Assembly: GCA_020746105.1 (NCBI GenBank)
Contig: CM036618.1
Coordinates: 46,468,514-46,532,513, forward strand
Length of the DNA stretch: 64,000 nucleotides
Reading direction: 5' to 3'
From: Trogon surrucura
Lineage: Eukaryota > Chordata > Aves > Trogoniformes > Trogonidae
The notes under the pieces were generated by a model, which did not search any database, was not told the origin of the DNA, and saw only the letters and a list, made by a program, of their open reading frames with translations. The number at the start of each line of letters is the position of its first letter. Within the stretch, counting starts at the first letter, position 1. The translations under genes were made by a program, and so were the position numbers. Below are positions 27,041-36,680 of the stretch, one piece after another.

Positions 27041-27630
27041 GGCGCTGCTCATTCCTAGGAAATCCGGATCCAGTTCCAGGGCCTCCTTCCTTTCCCGTCC
27101 GGACCGCAACTTTATTTTTTTTTTTTCCTTCTTACTCCCGTCTTTTTTCCAAATTTTTTTTTTCTTTCTCCACACTGCGCCATCCCCCACCCCGCCACCC
27201 AAAATCTTCCGTATCGATGCAGAGCCGCCAGCGCCGCTGAGGAGGCCCCGCAGGCAACCCGTCCCCCCGGGGAAAGGGACAAGCGGGACAAAACCAGCTC
27301 CGCGTTGCCGAGGTGCGAAGCCCCGACATCCCCCGCCGGAGCGGTGCGCTCCGGGGAGCACCGGGTGCCTGGGGGGCCGCCGGTACCAGCCGGGCAGGGA
27401 CGGGAGCAGCCCGCTCCCCGCCTCCGGGGGCGCGGCGCTCCCCGGCCCCGCCGGCGGGGCTGGCTGTGGGGCGGCCGCTGTCCGCGCTCTGCCCGGCGGA
27501 AAAAGTTGGGGGCGGGCAGGCGGACGGGCGGCTCCCGCCCCGGGGTAGCACGGCCGGGCTCCGCGCGGAGACCCGCGGAGCAACAGGAGCCGGCGGGCAC
27601 AGCGGAGGCAGCAGCAGCCCCCTGCCGGCG

Positions 27631-27675
27631 GGGCGGGGCGGGGCGGGGCGGGGCGGAGCGGAGCGGGGCGGGGCC
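27631..27675 (+). repeat. GGGCG pentamer tandem array / Sp1 box cluster
   Basis: Nine consecutive pentamers: five GGGCG, two GAGCG, one GGGCG and one GGGCC. Each GGGGCGG overlap is a canonical Sp/KLF box. The array lies about 385-425 bases upstream of the start codon. It could act as a GC-box platform for the TATA-less promoter and can also adopt a G-quadruplex on this strand. As a short tandem repeat it is likely to vary in copy number. Confidence 0.85.
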
Positions 27676-27779
27676 GGCGGCGGAGTCCCCCCCCTCCCCA
27701 CTTCGCTCCCCTTCCCTCGCCGCCGCCCCGCGGCCGCCGCTCCCCCGCACCCCGTTCCCTCTCGGAGTTGGGTTCCAGG

Positions 27780-27898
27780 GGGCGGGGCAGGGGCGGGGCC
27801 CGGGGGCGGGGCGCCGCCGGCGGTGCGCGCCAATGGTGGGCGGCGGCGGCGGCGGTCGCCAGGGGCGCCCGCGTCCGTCAGGGCGCGGGGAGCCAATG
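27780..27898 (+). promoter_or_regulatory. proximal promoter: GC boxes and two CCAAT boxes
   Basis: Three GGGGCGGGG-type GC boxes at about 27781-27812 are followed by two same-orientation CCAAT boxes at 27830-27834 and 27893-27897, 63 bases apart, each in CCAATGG context as preferred by NF-Y. There is no clear TATA box. The CCAAT boxes lie about 160-225 bases before the ATG, which fits a short 5' UTR as known for this gene. The exact transcription start cannot be read from sequence. Confidence 0.55.
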
Positions 27899-28010
27899 GC
27901 GTGCGGCGGCGGGGCGGGGCGGCCGCGCGTGCCTTCGCAGTGGGCCCCGCCGCGCGGGCCGGGGGGGCGCGGGCGCCGCGCGGCGCCCGAGGCGAAAAAG
28001 TAGCTGTCAA

Positions 28011-28056
28011 ATGCGCGGCGCCTTTAACCGGCGCGATCAGTGCGGCTCGGCGAGTC
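28011..28056 (+). promoter_or_regulatory. upstream ATG in POU3F2 leader, overlapping the CDS out of frame
   Basis: An ATG at 28011, 46 bases before the POU3F2 start and in a different phase, opens a frame that stays open to 29252, deep inside the homeodomain coding part (413 codons). Its context is weak (C at -3, C at +4). The POU3F2 ATG has G at -3 and G at +4. Leaky scanning would therefore favour the main start. The long frame is Arg/Ala/Gly-rich and probably reflects GC bias, but the ATG may still dampen translation. Confidence 0.5.
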
Positions 28057-29373
28057 ATGGCGACCGCAGCCTCCAACCACTACAGCCTGCTCGCCTCCGG
28101 CTCCCCCATGGTGCACGCCGAGCCGCCCGGCGGCATGCAGCCCGGCGGCGGCTACCGCGACGCCGGCGCCCTGGTGCAGGCGGACTACGCGCTGCAGAGC
28201 AACGGGCACCCGCTGAGCCACGCTCACCAGTGGATCGCGGCGCTGTCCCACGGCGGCCCCGGCGGCGGCGGCGGAGGCGGCGGCGGCGGCGGGGGCGGCG
28301 GAGGCGGCGGCGAGGCGCCCTGGTCGGCGGGCGGGCTGGGCCAGCCCGACATCAAGCCGGCGGTGGTGCAGGCGGGCGGGCGAGGCGACGAGCTGCCGCC
28401 GCCGCAGCACCCGCCGCCGGGGCGGGCGCCGCACCTGGTGCACCACGGCGGCGGCGGCGGGCACCACGCGGCGGCAGCGGCGGCGGCGGCGGCGGCGGCG
28501 TGGCGGGCGGGCGGCGCGGCGCACCTGCCGCCCGGCATGGCCGCGGCCAACGGCGCGCAGGCGGGGCTGCTCTACTCCCAGCCGCCCGGCTTCACCGTGA
28601 ACGGCATGCTGGGCGCCGCGCAGCCGGCGCTGCACCACCACGGCCTCCGCGACGCCCACGAAGAGCCGCCGCCGGGACCGCCCGGCCCGCCGCACCACGG
28701 CCCCGAGCACCCGCCGCCGCCCCACGGCCCCCACCCCGGGGCGGGCGGGCCGGCGCCCTCCGCCGCCTCGGCCGCCGGCGCCGCGCCGCCCGGAGCGCCG
28801 CCTCACCACGACCCGCACTCGGACGAGGACACGCCGACCTCGGACGACCTGGAGCAGTTCGCCAAGCAGTTCAAGCAGCGGCGCATCAAACTGGGATTTA
28901 CCCAAGCGGACGTGGGGCTGGCGCTGGGCACCCTCTACGGCAACGTCTTCTCGCAGACCACCATCTGCCGCTTCGAGGCCCTGCAGCTCAGCTTCAAGAA
29001 CATGTGCAAGCTGAAGCCTTTGTTGAACAAGTGGTTGGAGGAGGCGGACTCCTCCTCGGGCAGCCCCACCAGCATAGACAAGATCGCGGCGCAGGGCCGC
29101 AAGCGGAAAAAGCGCACCTCCATCGAGGTGAGCGTCAAGGGCGCGCTGGAGAGCCACTTCCTCAAGTGCCCCAAGCCCTCGGCCCAGGAGATCACCTCGC
29201 TGGCGGACAGCCTACAGCTGGAGAAGGAGGTGGTGAGAGTGTGGTTTTGTAACAGGAGACAGAAAGAGAAGCGCATGACTCCCCCGGGAGGGACGCTGCC
29301 GGGCGCCGAGGACGTGTACGGGGCCAGCAGGGACACGCCGCCGCACCACGGGGTGCAGACCCCCGTGCAGTGA
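28057..29373 (+). CDS. POU3F2: POU domain class 3 transcription factor 2 (BRN2), complete, single exon
   Basis: This is a sequence-specific DNA-binding activator of neural progenitor and neuron genes. It acts in the nucleus on octamer and related sites, often with SOX partners. The 438 residues compare with 443 in human, and no intron interrupts them. The N-terminus ([12 protein letters not shown]) and the C-terminus (HHGVQTPVQ) are those of BRN2, not BRN1 or BRN4. Low-complexity activation region: Gly run 69-85, Gly run 131-135, Ala run 138-148, then Pro/His-rich 180-255. POU-specific domain about 256-332, with DNA-contact residues Q283, Q300, T301 and R305. Basic linker RKRKKR 348-353 (nuclear localisation). 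Homeodomain 349-408 with WFCNRR at 396-401 (W48, C50, N51, R53). The start is fixed by homology and a strong context (G at -3 and +4), because the frame is open far upstream. The polyglutamine tract of the mammalian protein is absent, replaced by a Pro-rich stretch at about 111-124. Confidence 0.98.
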   Translation: MATAASNHYSLLASGSPMVHAEPPGGMQPGGGYRDAGALVQADYALQSNGHPLSHAHQWIAALSHGGPGGGGGGGGGGGGGGGGGEAPWSAGGLGQPDIKPAVVQAGGRGDELPPPQHPPPGRAPHLVHHGGGGGHHAAAAAAAAAAAWRAGGAAHLPPGMAAANGAQAGLLYSQPPGFTVNGMLGAAQPALHHHGLRDAHEEPPPGPPGPPHHGPEHPPPPHGPHPGAGGPAPSAASAAGAAPPGAPPHHDPHSDEDTPTSDDLEQFAKQFKQRRIKLGFTQADVGLALGTLYGNVFSQTTICRFEALQLSFKNMCKLKPLLNKWLEEADSSSGSPTSIDKIAAQGRKRKKRTSIEVSVKGALESHFLKCPKPSAQEITSLADSLQLEKEVVRVWFCNRRQKEKRMTPPGGTLPGAEDVYGASRDTPPHHGVQTPVQ

Positions 29374-29396
29374 ACTCGCGGCGGGGGCGCCCGGCC

Positions 29397-29436
29397 CCTC
29401 CTCCTCCTCCTCCTCCTCCTCCTCCTCCTCCTCCTC
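29397..29436 (+). repeat. (CCT)n microsatellite, 13 units
   Basis: Thirteen CCT units start 23 bases after the POU3F2 stop codon. A pyrimidine-only tract in the 3' UTR could bind PTB or poly(C)-binding proteins. It is expected to be length-polymorphic. Confidence 0.95.
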
Positions 29437-29830
29437 TCCTTCCCCCAACTTTTGATTGTCCTCCTTTTTTTTTTTTTTTTGTGTTCCTTTGTTTTTTAAT
29501 TATTATTTTGTCCTATCTTAAAAAAAAGACAAAAAAACGAACAAAAAACCGCGGGGAAAAAAAAAAAAGAGAAAAAAAAACTAAACAAAAAGCGAGAGGG
29601 CGAGCGCGAATCACAGCAGACAGACAGACAAAGCACCTGCACCGGACTGTCCCTTAGACGGTAGCAGGTGCGATGCTGTGTTTTGACCTTTCCAGGCGAG
29701 TGCCCGTGCACCGGAGTGGAGTGAGTACCGCGCACAGGCAGGCAGGCACCGGCAAGGCAGGGGCAGGGCGAAGCGTTTTCGTACAAAACTCCCTTGCTCG
29801 CTGGCGAAAAAAATACGGCGCTGCCCGGCC

Positions 29831-29888
29831 GGGAAGGAGGCGGAGGTGGAGGGGGGGGGGATAATTGGGGGGGGGCGGGGGGGGGGGC
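29831..29888 (+). other. G-rich block, candidate G-quadruplex in POU3F2 3' UTR
   Basis: Four or more G runs of up to 11 bases (29849-29860, 29867-29875, 29877-29887) are separated by short spacers, including ATAATT. On the transcript strand this can form a very stable RNA quadruplex. Run lengths may be affected by sequencing error. Confidence 0.75.
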
Positions 29889-30357
29889 GCAGCCACCTCG
29901 GGTCCCCTTCGCAGCCGCCTTCTGCCACACAAAGGCAGATTGCATTGTGGAATGTCGCTCGGTGTTGGCACATGCTGCTGTGTTTATTTTCTGTGGATCC
30001 CCTGTAGGAATATATGGGAAAAAGAAAAAAAAAAAAGAAAGAAAAAAAAAGAGAAAGGAAAAGCTATCCCTTTTGATGTAGACAGTATTTAACCGTACCA
30101 ATTTGCACTGCAAGAAAATCGAAGTTTACATAAACAAATTCTTATTGTTTCTTTTTTATTTTTTTTCCTTCCTTTCCGACCTTAATTTTGCAAATGACTT
30201 GCATTTTCCACGGTGAGCGTTAGTCAACCAGTGACCGGTCTACAATATGTTACTGTGTTTTAGCCTTTCTTTTATGTGTATATGTGAACTTTTGTTATAA
30301 ACAAGTCTTCTTAAATATGTGTAACGCTTATTTTCTCCTTTTACCGTAGCAAAAAGA

Positions 30358-30452
30358 ATGCGTATATCTGTATGTATGTATACATATGCATGCTTGCATA
30401 GGCGTACATATATACACATATATATATAATCTATATATATACACATATATAT
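30358..30452 (+). repeat. degenerate TA/TG/CA alternating tract
   Basis: Purine-pyrimidine alternation with TGTATGTATGTA, ATACACATATATATA and TATATATATACACA segments lies inside the presumed 3' UTR. It can form hairpins and is likely variable. There is no coding role. Confidence 0.8.
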
Positions 30453-31504
30453 GCACCGCCAGCTTCCATTCTCCAGAGATGTGACTCTCGTAATTGCTTA
30501 ATACACGCCTTCAACGGCAAGAATCGAGTTTGGAGAAGGGAGAATGATGCAAATCGACAAAAGTAAACTTCATTTTCAGGCAGTGTGTCTGGGGGCCGAG
30601 GCGCGGCCGGAGTGGGAGGAAAAAATAATATAAAATAGATGCAGCCCTTACACATTGTGTCAGTGCGGGCGAGCAAGGCCCGGTGTTGGGAAAGGCGGAG
30701 GAGAAGACAACATGTTTCCAGAGTTTTCCTGGAGAAAGTGGCACTTCCTCGAGAGGGAAAGGGGGTTATTTAGCTTCACCCCTACCCGCCCTTCCCTCCC
30801 CCGCCCCCCAAGTCCCCTTCCTCTCCTTCCCCCGAGGTTCCCCGTGCGTGCCTTTGGCATCCCCGGTCCCACTGCCCGGGCAGCCCGGGCCGGTGTCAGC
30901 CCCAAAACTTTCTTTACATTGAGCGGTTTCCCGTCAAGGCAGAGCCAGGGAGAGCCCGAGGAGCTGCTGGGCCCGAGGTGGAGAGGGAGGGGGGAAGGGG
31001 GTTCCCGGGTGCTTACACCTGTGTGTAAACACACGCTGCCCCTCCTTCTCCGCAGAGACCGTGCGCCTTTCTTTTTAGCTTTTGCTTTTCCTACTTATTT
31101 CTGTGTTTGGTTTTGTTTTGGTTTTTTTTTTTCTATTCGTATCTAGCTTTCTCCCCCCTCCCCCTCTTTGGTCAGATTGCGGTATAATTTATTGAAGGAA
31201 AGGACCAGTTTTAACTTGGGCAGCCTTGTGTCTTTCACTGGGGAATGGAATGAAGTGGGAAAAAAAATGCCATTTTTCAATCCGTGTTTCCCCCCCTCTC
31301 CCTTCGTTAATAGTTTTAAAGTGCATTTCGTGACATTATATTGATGGGAAACGGTTAACTTTCGGGGAAAAATAGAAAAAAAAAAAAGAAAAAAAAAGAA
31401 AAAACCCACGGGGACCAAAAAAAAAAGAAAAACAAAAAGAAAAACAAAAAGCTCTATAGGGAGGCAGAGGAACGGGACCTCGGAGCAGCGCATGTATGTG
31501 CATG

Positions 31505-31548
31505 TGCCTGCGTGCGTGTGTTTGTGTACTTACGCACACACACACAGC
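31505..31548 (+). repeat. GT/CA dinucleotide pair with inverted symmetry
   Basis: A GTGCGTGTGTTTGTGT arm is followed by GCACACACACACAG with a short central spacer. The two arms are largely complementary and could fold into an imperfect hairpin in the POU3F2 3' UTR. Confidence 0.5.
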
Positions 31549-32243
31549 TATGCATATACATTAGAGGAACTTTAAACTATGATAGTTATAAATTCATAAA
31601 GGGATCATTTAGTCAGCACAAACGGGTGCTGTAGAGACAAAGCATTTTTATAATCTAAAAGTTTACTTAGTTGAGTGTTGGACAATTATGGAGAAAAAAA
31701 CCAGTGAAGCATTCTCTCGCAGAACTCTCCTATAAATATTGCATTCAGTAGCTAAGGCTTTAGAGTATGTTTCTCATTGTCTTTTAAAGCGCCTGTGACA
31801 TTGGGTTTTCTTTCATACCTTCTTTCTTTCTCTCTCCATTCCTTTCTTTCTTTCTCCCTTTTTTCTTGGTAAGACAGATGATGATTTCTAAGAGGCACAT
31901 GCATTAGCCTGTTTCCTAGTTTTCCAACAATTGTTACAAAGATACGGGCACCAAGCTTTTCTCTTTTCTTTTTTTTTTTTTTTTCTCTTTGGTTTTGGTT
32001 TGTTGTTTGGTTGGGTTTTTTTGATGTATTGAGCTGCTTGTTATTTAAAGTGTTGAGGACTAGCGCCTAGTGAAGTGAATCAGATCAGGGCAGATCCAGT
32101 GGTAAAGGGAGGAAATGAACTTTCAGACATTTATTAATACGTGTGTAAGGTCAGAAAACGGAGTCGAGAGGACGTTTGAGAAAAGCCTCAAACTCCAAAT
32201 AGGTTTACTAAAAAAAAAAGTTACCACGCAAACCTTACCACTA

Positions 32244-32251
32244 TGTATATA
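32244..32251 (+). promoter_or_regulatory. Pumilio recognition element TGTATATA
   Basis: An exact match to the PUF-protein consensus UGUANAUA lies in an AU-rich stretch of the presumed 3' UTR, about 290 bases before the candidate poly(A) signal. A near match (TGTATATT) lies at 32376-32383. An 8-mer can occur by chance in AU-rich sequence. Confidence 0.4.
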
Positions 32252-32537
32252 TGTTTAATATTTGTCATTTGAAATGCAGAAATAGTTTCAATGTTTTCTT
32301 TGTCTATTTTCTTTTTTTTTTTTAAATGCTACCCAGGGAAATATTTTCATATCATTTTTAAGTGGCCTGCCTCAATGTATATTTATTTCTTTTAAAGCAA
32401 ACAGGTTCTGGAAACTGTTTTTTTCTGTAGCTTTAAATGAGTAGGTGAACAAAATCTATATGGGATGTAATTTTTTTTTGGTTCGGTCTCTTTAAAAATA
32501 CTTTGTTTTGGTACATTTGGATGTGCTTGTGGGGAAA

Positions 32538-32543
32538 AATAAA
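32538..32543 (+). terminator. candidate poly(A) signal for POU3F2
   Basis: A canonical AATAAA about 3.2 kb downstream of the stop, followed within 25-40 bases by a U-rich stretch. A second AATAAA lies at 32781-32786. Which one is used cannot be decided here. Confidence 0.4.
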
Positions 32544-32560
32544 AACGCAGAGATCCTTAT

Positions 32561-33110
32561 ATATTTATGTTAAAGTAATATTTTATTATCTACATAAAAC
32601 AGAAATGCACAATACCTTCATAGTTTGTTCTAATTATTGAAATATCTTTATTTTATTTTTTAAAGATAGCACAGATTGCATAGTTCTTAAGATTCGGAGG
32701 GAGAACACCCCAGTACTTATACTGAGTTGAGTTCTGTGTAAAAGCACCGCCTTTCCTTTATATTTCATGGATTTTTTTGGAATAAATTTGATGCCTATAC
32801 CGAGAGGTTTTAAGCTCGTAACTTCCAGGGTGTTGAAGGAGAGCATCAGGAGCTGTGTTCATTGTGTCTCTCCACAGATGAACCGCAGCCGTGTGTTTCG
32901 AAGCATTGATTTCTGTGCGGGTAGGGGTGTCCTGCCTTTGATGCTGGTGGGGAGAGCTGCTCCTCAAGTTAGTTGCCTGTTCTGGCGGAAGGGCACGAGG
33001 GAGAAAAGACTCCTCATTCCCGTTTGATAATTTAAGGTCTCACTGCTTTAAAAAATAGTAATAAAAAGAAAGAAAGGGGAAAAAAAAAAAACAACAAACC
33101 AAAACACCAA
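32561..33110. other. non-coding, downstream of POU3F2
   Basis: AT-rich sequence with a second AATAAA at 32781 and a poly-A/AAAG stretch at 33050-33092. No gene was recognised. It may still belong to a longer 3' UTR. Confidence 0.4.
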
Positions 33111-33450
33111 AAAGGCGGGGCTTAATGGTGAGGAGTACCGTTAAAAATGAGGAGGAAGGCTCCGGCTGCCCGGCGGGGGCCGCGCACCCCCGGGCCGGGC
33201 GGGCGGACACTCCCCGGGTCGGGCCGAGCCCCATTCGGCACCGAGCCGGGCAGGGCCGGTTTTTTTTTCCACTTTTCGAAGTCTGCGTGTGTGTAAGGAC
33301 CCGGTCGGTTTTCCCCGGAGGGGTCCCGGCCGGGGACCGGCGGGGCTAGCGAGCGGCATCCGACCGAGGAGCGTTCGCACATGCGGCGGTGTGTTCAAAG
33401 TCCTTTTTTGGCTAGCTCGGTTTCCTAAGTGCGGTACCCGGCTCTTCTTC
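33111..33450. promoter_or_regulatory. CpG-rich block 5
   Basis: A short CpG-rich stretch about 4 kb downstream of the POU3F2 stop. No recognised protein is encoded. Borders were judged by eye. Confidence 0.5.
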
Positions 33451-33800
33451 CCCCCACCCCTCCCGCCCCACCCCCCCTCCTTCACGATAGTTTCTAGGCT
33501 TATTAGATTTAATCATCTTTTCTAACTCCTAGTCAATATTACACTCATCCCGAACAGATTCAGCTAAATGATCTTATCAATAGTTTCGAAGAGAAGTGAC
33601 AGAAAGAAAAAGTGTTTTGTGACCGCGGACGTGCTGACGGGTAAAATGTTGAAGCCGAGTATGGATTTAAAACTCCTTGGTCAATAGCCCGCGGAATCGG
33701 TTGCGGAACGCGGGCAGCCTCTGCCCTCTGCAGGACGCTTGGGTGGGCGCCGGGGGAATATTTCGCCTTTGACGACAGAGACCTACTATAGGTGACCGCT
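33451..33800. other. non-coding spacer between CpG blocks
   Basis: Moderate GC with a C-rich tract at 33450-33480. The rest is AT-richer, and no gene was recognised. Confidence 0.4.
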
Positions 33801-36680
33801 CCCGCGTAGGGCGGACAGGAGGTGACTTGGGCCGATGGCACCTTGTTTCGGCGGGGCAGGCCCGACGCCGCGGGGATGGCCGCCGAGAGCCGGTGGCGGG
33901 GGCCCGGGGCGCCCGCTGTGGAGGTCCTTATGCTGTCCCTTCGGGGACTCTGCCCAGCGACAGGCTGACCGGATGGGAGTCACTTCTCTCGTCCTTCCCG
34001 ACTGGTTGCGGGGAGGCCGGCCGGTTGGGGAGTCGTTTTCCTCGTTTTCTTCTATCTCTCTTTTAAGAGCAAGAAGAGGAGAAAATGGAGCAGACGTAGG
34101 ATGCACCTTCTGCAGGTCTATGTCAGGATGCGGGGCAGCTCCCTGGGCTCCCCTACCCTCCTTCCCAGCAGGGTCTCTCTGTGGTAGATCAGATGTCAAC
34201 AACAAAAGCCCTCTTTCCTCGGCTCACTCCCTCCGATGGAGGTTGAAACTGGAAGGCGGGAGGAGGCTGTGTATCCCCGAGCCCTTGAGGCGTGATTGCC
34301 TGTCCCCGTGTCCCCAGTTCCGCAGGGGTGAGTGGCAGCGATGGGTGCTGCCCGTCTGGGAGAGATCCCGCCGTCGGCCGGCCCCACCAGCTCCACTGAG
34401 AGTGGGCAAGGGTGGCCCAGGATTTGGACAGAGAGAAGCGGGGATGGGCGAAATGATCCGGCAAATTCTCCAGGTCTCGGGGCAGGCCCGGGTGGTACCT
34501 CGCCAGGTGATATTTTCGGGCTAAGGTGACTTGCAAGACCCCCGAAGAGGGCAGAGGCCCCGGTCGCCCTCGGCTCCGCCCCGACGTCTCTTTCTCTCTC
34601 TCTCGGGTATTGTTGGCGGGGCTCGGGGCTCCCCTTTTCCGTGACCCTCTCTCTAACGGCGCGATTTCGGTTTCTGTCCGGGCCGCGGGGACACGGCGGG
34701 ACGGGCCTGGCTGCTTGTGCCTTTCCGGCCTCCTGCCCTCGGTCGCGACTCCAAGCCTGGAGGAGGAGGAAGGGAAAGGGTCGGCCCTTCCCTTCCTCCT
34801 CCTGCGACTTCTCCACTGGGGAAACCCCCCTTCCCGCGGCTGCCTGGCCCTGACCGCCTGAGCAGCTCCAGGTTCCGACGTTGTCCCAAGCCGCGTTGTT
34901 GGGGGTTTGATGTGCTCTTTGTTCCGGCGCCGTCGGTGCGAGGTTTTTCCGGTGCGGGACGAAGAGGACGGGTGATCCGCCCGAGCTGGGGAGGTGACGG
35001 CCCTCGGTGGGACATGGGGCTCTGCAGGGGCCGGGAGAGCGACCGCCGGCGAGCGGGAGCGCTGGGCTTAGTCTGGCCTAAAACGTCGGGTTTAGATGAA
35101 GCCCCGGGGAAGGTCGCGGACATGGAGTGTGTGTGTGTGTGTGTGTGTATGTCCCTCCCAGCCCGAACCCGGGCAGAGCCTTGCCGGGAAGAGGGGGTGA
35201 GGGGAGGGGCGGGAAGCCGTCTGCGGCTTCTTGGCGGGTGGATAGGGCAACGGCGTCCTTCTGCTGCCTGGAAAACGGGGGTCGGGAGTTGTGGTCTATC
35301 TCGGAAAACGTGGCTGCCAGCGTCCCCCGCTCCTACGGGGGTTATCTGTTTATTTTTTGTTTCGGGAAGGAAGGGGACCTGGGCTGCCGCTCCGGCTTTT
35401 ATCTGGAGGTGGAATAGATAAACAATTTTTCAAAGTTGCGAGCGCTGAGCCGGTATTTTGCTCTCGGGGCACGGCCAGGTTGTCGTCGGGGATGTAGGGA
35501 GATGCCCCAAAGAAGGAGAGTTTCACTCTGGCTCGGCCGGGCGATCGGGGCACCGGGCGGTACTTGGAGGAGAGGGTGCTGTCCTGAGGGAAATTAGAGC
35601 AAAACCAAAGCTTGCTTTGGCAGAAATGGTAAAATAAAGAAGCAAGAACTCCTCCTCAGACCCGACATCTCACTAAATCATAAACCAAACGAGTGAGTTT
35701 TTCGGGAGGCGAGTCCGAGCTGCAGCGCCATGGATTTCCACTCCTTGCCCGGCCTCAGCCCCCGGCCTGACCCACGCTGCAAGTCTCTTTTCTTCGAACT
35801 GCAGATCCTTCCCCGCAAAGTCCGTGTAAACACGTCCGAAATTCGGCCAAACGTCCCGTCTGTGCCCCGGTTTCGGGCAACTCCACCGGGGCCGGGGAGG
35901 CCGCCTGTGCCGGCGCGGAGCCCCTTTCCCCTCGCAGCCCCTTCCTACCCCCACCCGGGCATCCCCGCGGGGACCAGGGTCGGATCCTGCCTTCCCGCTG
36001 GCGGGGAAGGGAGAGGGATGGGGGAGGGCGGCGGCGAAGGCGCGGTGGAAACTCTTTTTGGTGCTGCCGGGAGGCGCGGCGGGCGCTGCGCCCTTGCTCG
36101 GGTTGGAATCGGAGGGGCTGGGGACAGGGTGCCGGATCCTTTCGCCCCGGGAAGGGGAAGAGTTTGGCCGGTGTCCGCCTGGCCCCGTTCATGCACAGGA
36201 TCAACCCCTCCGCCGGGTCACAGCCGCTACCGGTGCGGGGCAGGCGGGCTGATTTCCTTCCGGGAAGGGTGCGGGGCGTCGGGGGTCGGCGGGGCCGATG
36301 CGGAGCACCCTGCCGTTCCCACGGCGGGGTCGGGGCCGAGCGGGCTGTCCTTGGGAGCCGCCGGGGAGGGGAGGCGTCCCCGGCCCCGGGCTCCAGCTCC
36401 GTCCCGGCTGCGGCTCTCCCGGCGGCCGCACAACGTCCAGCCCGGCCGGGCTCAGCGGTACCGCTCCGTGTATCCCCGGGCATGTCGACACGTATTGTCA
36501 TTTTTAAGGATTAAAAAGAGTAGGCCGGTAGGAAGTTGTCGGCCGATGTTTCTTCCCCTCCTCCTGGCAGCATGGTAAATACTGGTAGGAAAACCCAGGC
36601 AGAGGCAGCTCGTAAAAGTGATGTCGGGACCGCTCTCCCCCTCCTGTTCCACGTCCCGTCCCCGGGAGTTGTAAGAGGCG
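33801..36680. promoter_or_regulatory. large downstream CpG-rich block 6
   Basis: Nearly 2.9 kb of CpG-rich DNA starts 4.4 kb after the POU3F2 stop, with no recognisable gene attached. Open frames of 206-282 codons occur on both strands (33835-34524 +, 34717-35421 +, 35730-36578 +, 35755-36501 -) but are Pro/Arg/Gly/Ser-rich and match nothing known. It is larger than the upstream blocks and could be an orphan promoter of a long non-coding RNA, or a Polycomb domain of POU3F2. A TG repeat lies at 35127-35148. Confidence 0.6.
35127..35148 (+). repeat. (TG)n dinucleotide microsatellite
   Basis: Eleven GT/TG units inside the large downstream CpG block; likely polymorphic. Confidence 0.9.

Larger units (their letters stand above)
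27041..29400. promoter_or_regulatory. POU3F2 promoter and gene-body CpG island (block 4)
   Basis: A very GC- and CpG-rich interval covers the presumed promoter, the 5' UTR and the whole POU3F2 coding region, and ends just after the stop codon. Single-exon POU III genes typically lie completely inside such an island. Extreme GC leaves long stop-free frames on both strands, none of which except the POU3F2 frame resembles a protein family. Confidence 0.8.
29374..32560 (+). other. probable POU3F2 3' UTR
   Basis: This extends from the stop codon to a candidate polyadenylation site. It is AU-rich with many homopolymer runs, as long 3' UTRs of POU III genes are. Features seen: a CCT array directly after the stop, poly-T and poly-A runs to about 29580, a G-rich block at 29831-29888, an alternating TA/CA/TG patch at 30358-30452, a CTTT-rich pyrimidine patch at about 31810-31865, and a Pumilio-type TGTATATA at 32244-32251. 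The end is inferred from an AATAAA signal. Longer or shorter forms are possible. Confidence 0.5.

Noticed and set aside
27313..28056. N-terminal extension of the POU3F2 frame (248 further codons upstream)
   Set aside because: The frame is open only because of GC content. Known BRN2 proteins start at [12 protein letters not shown], and the ATG at 28057 has a strong context.
27132..28076. 314-codon open frame on the - strand across the POU3F2 promoter
   Set aside because: Extreme GC removes stop codons in all frames. The product is Ala/Pro/Arg low complexity with no family resemblance.
28024..29157. 377-codon open frame antisense to POU3F2
   Set aside because: It is a mirror of the GC-rich coding sequence. 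Composition (Arg/Val/Ala/Gly) follows from the sense codons and no separate signal was seen.
35730..36578. 282-codon open frame in the downstream CpG block
   Set aside because: Overlapped by equal frames on the other strand, low complexity, and no resemblance to a known protein.
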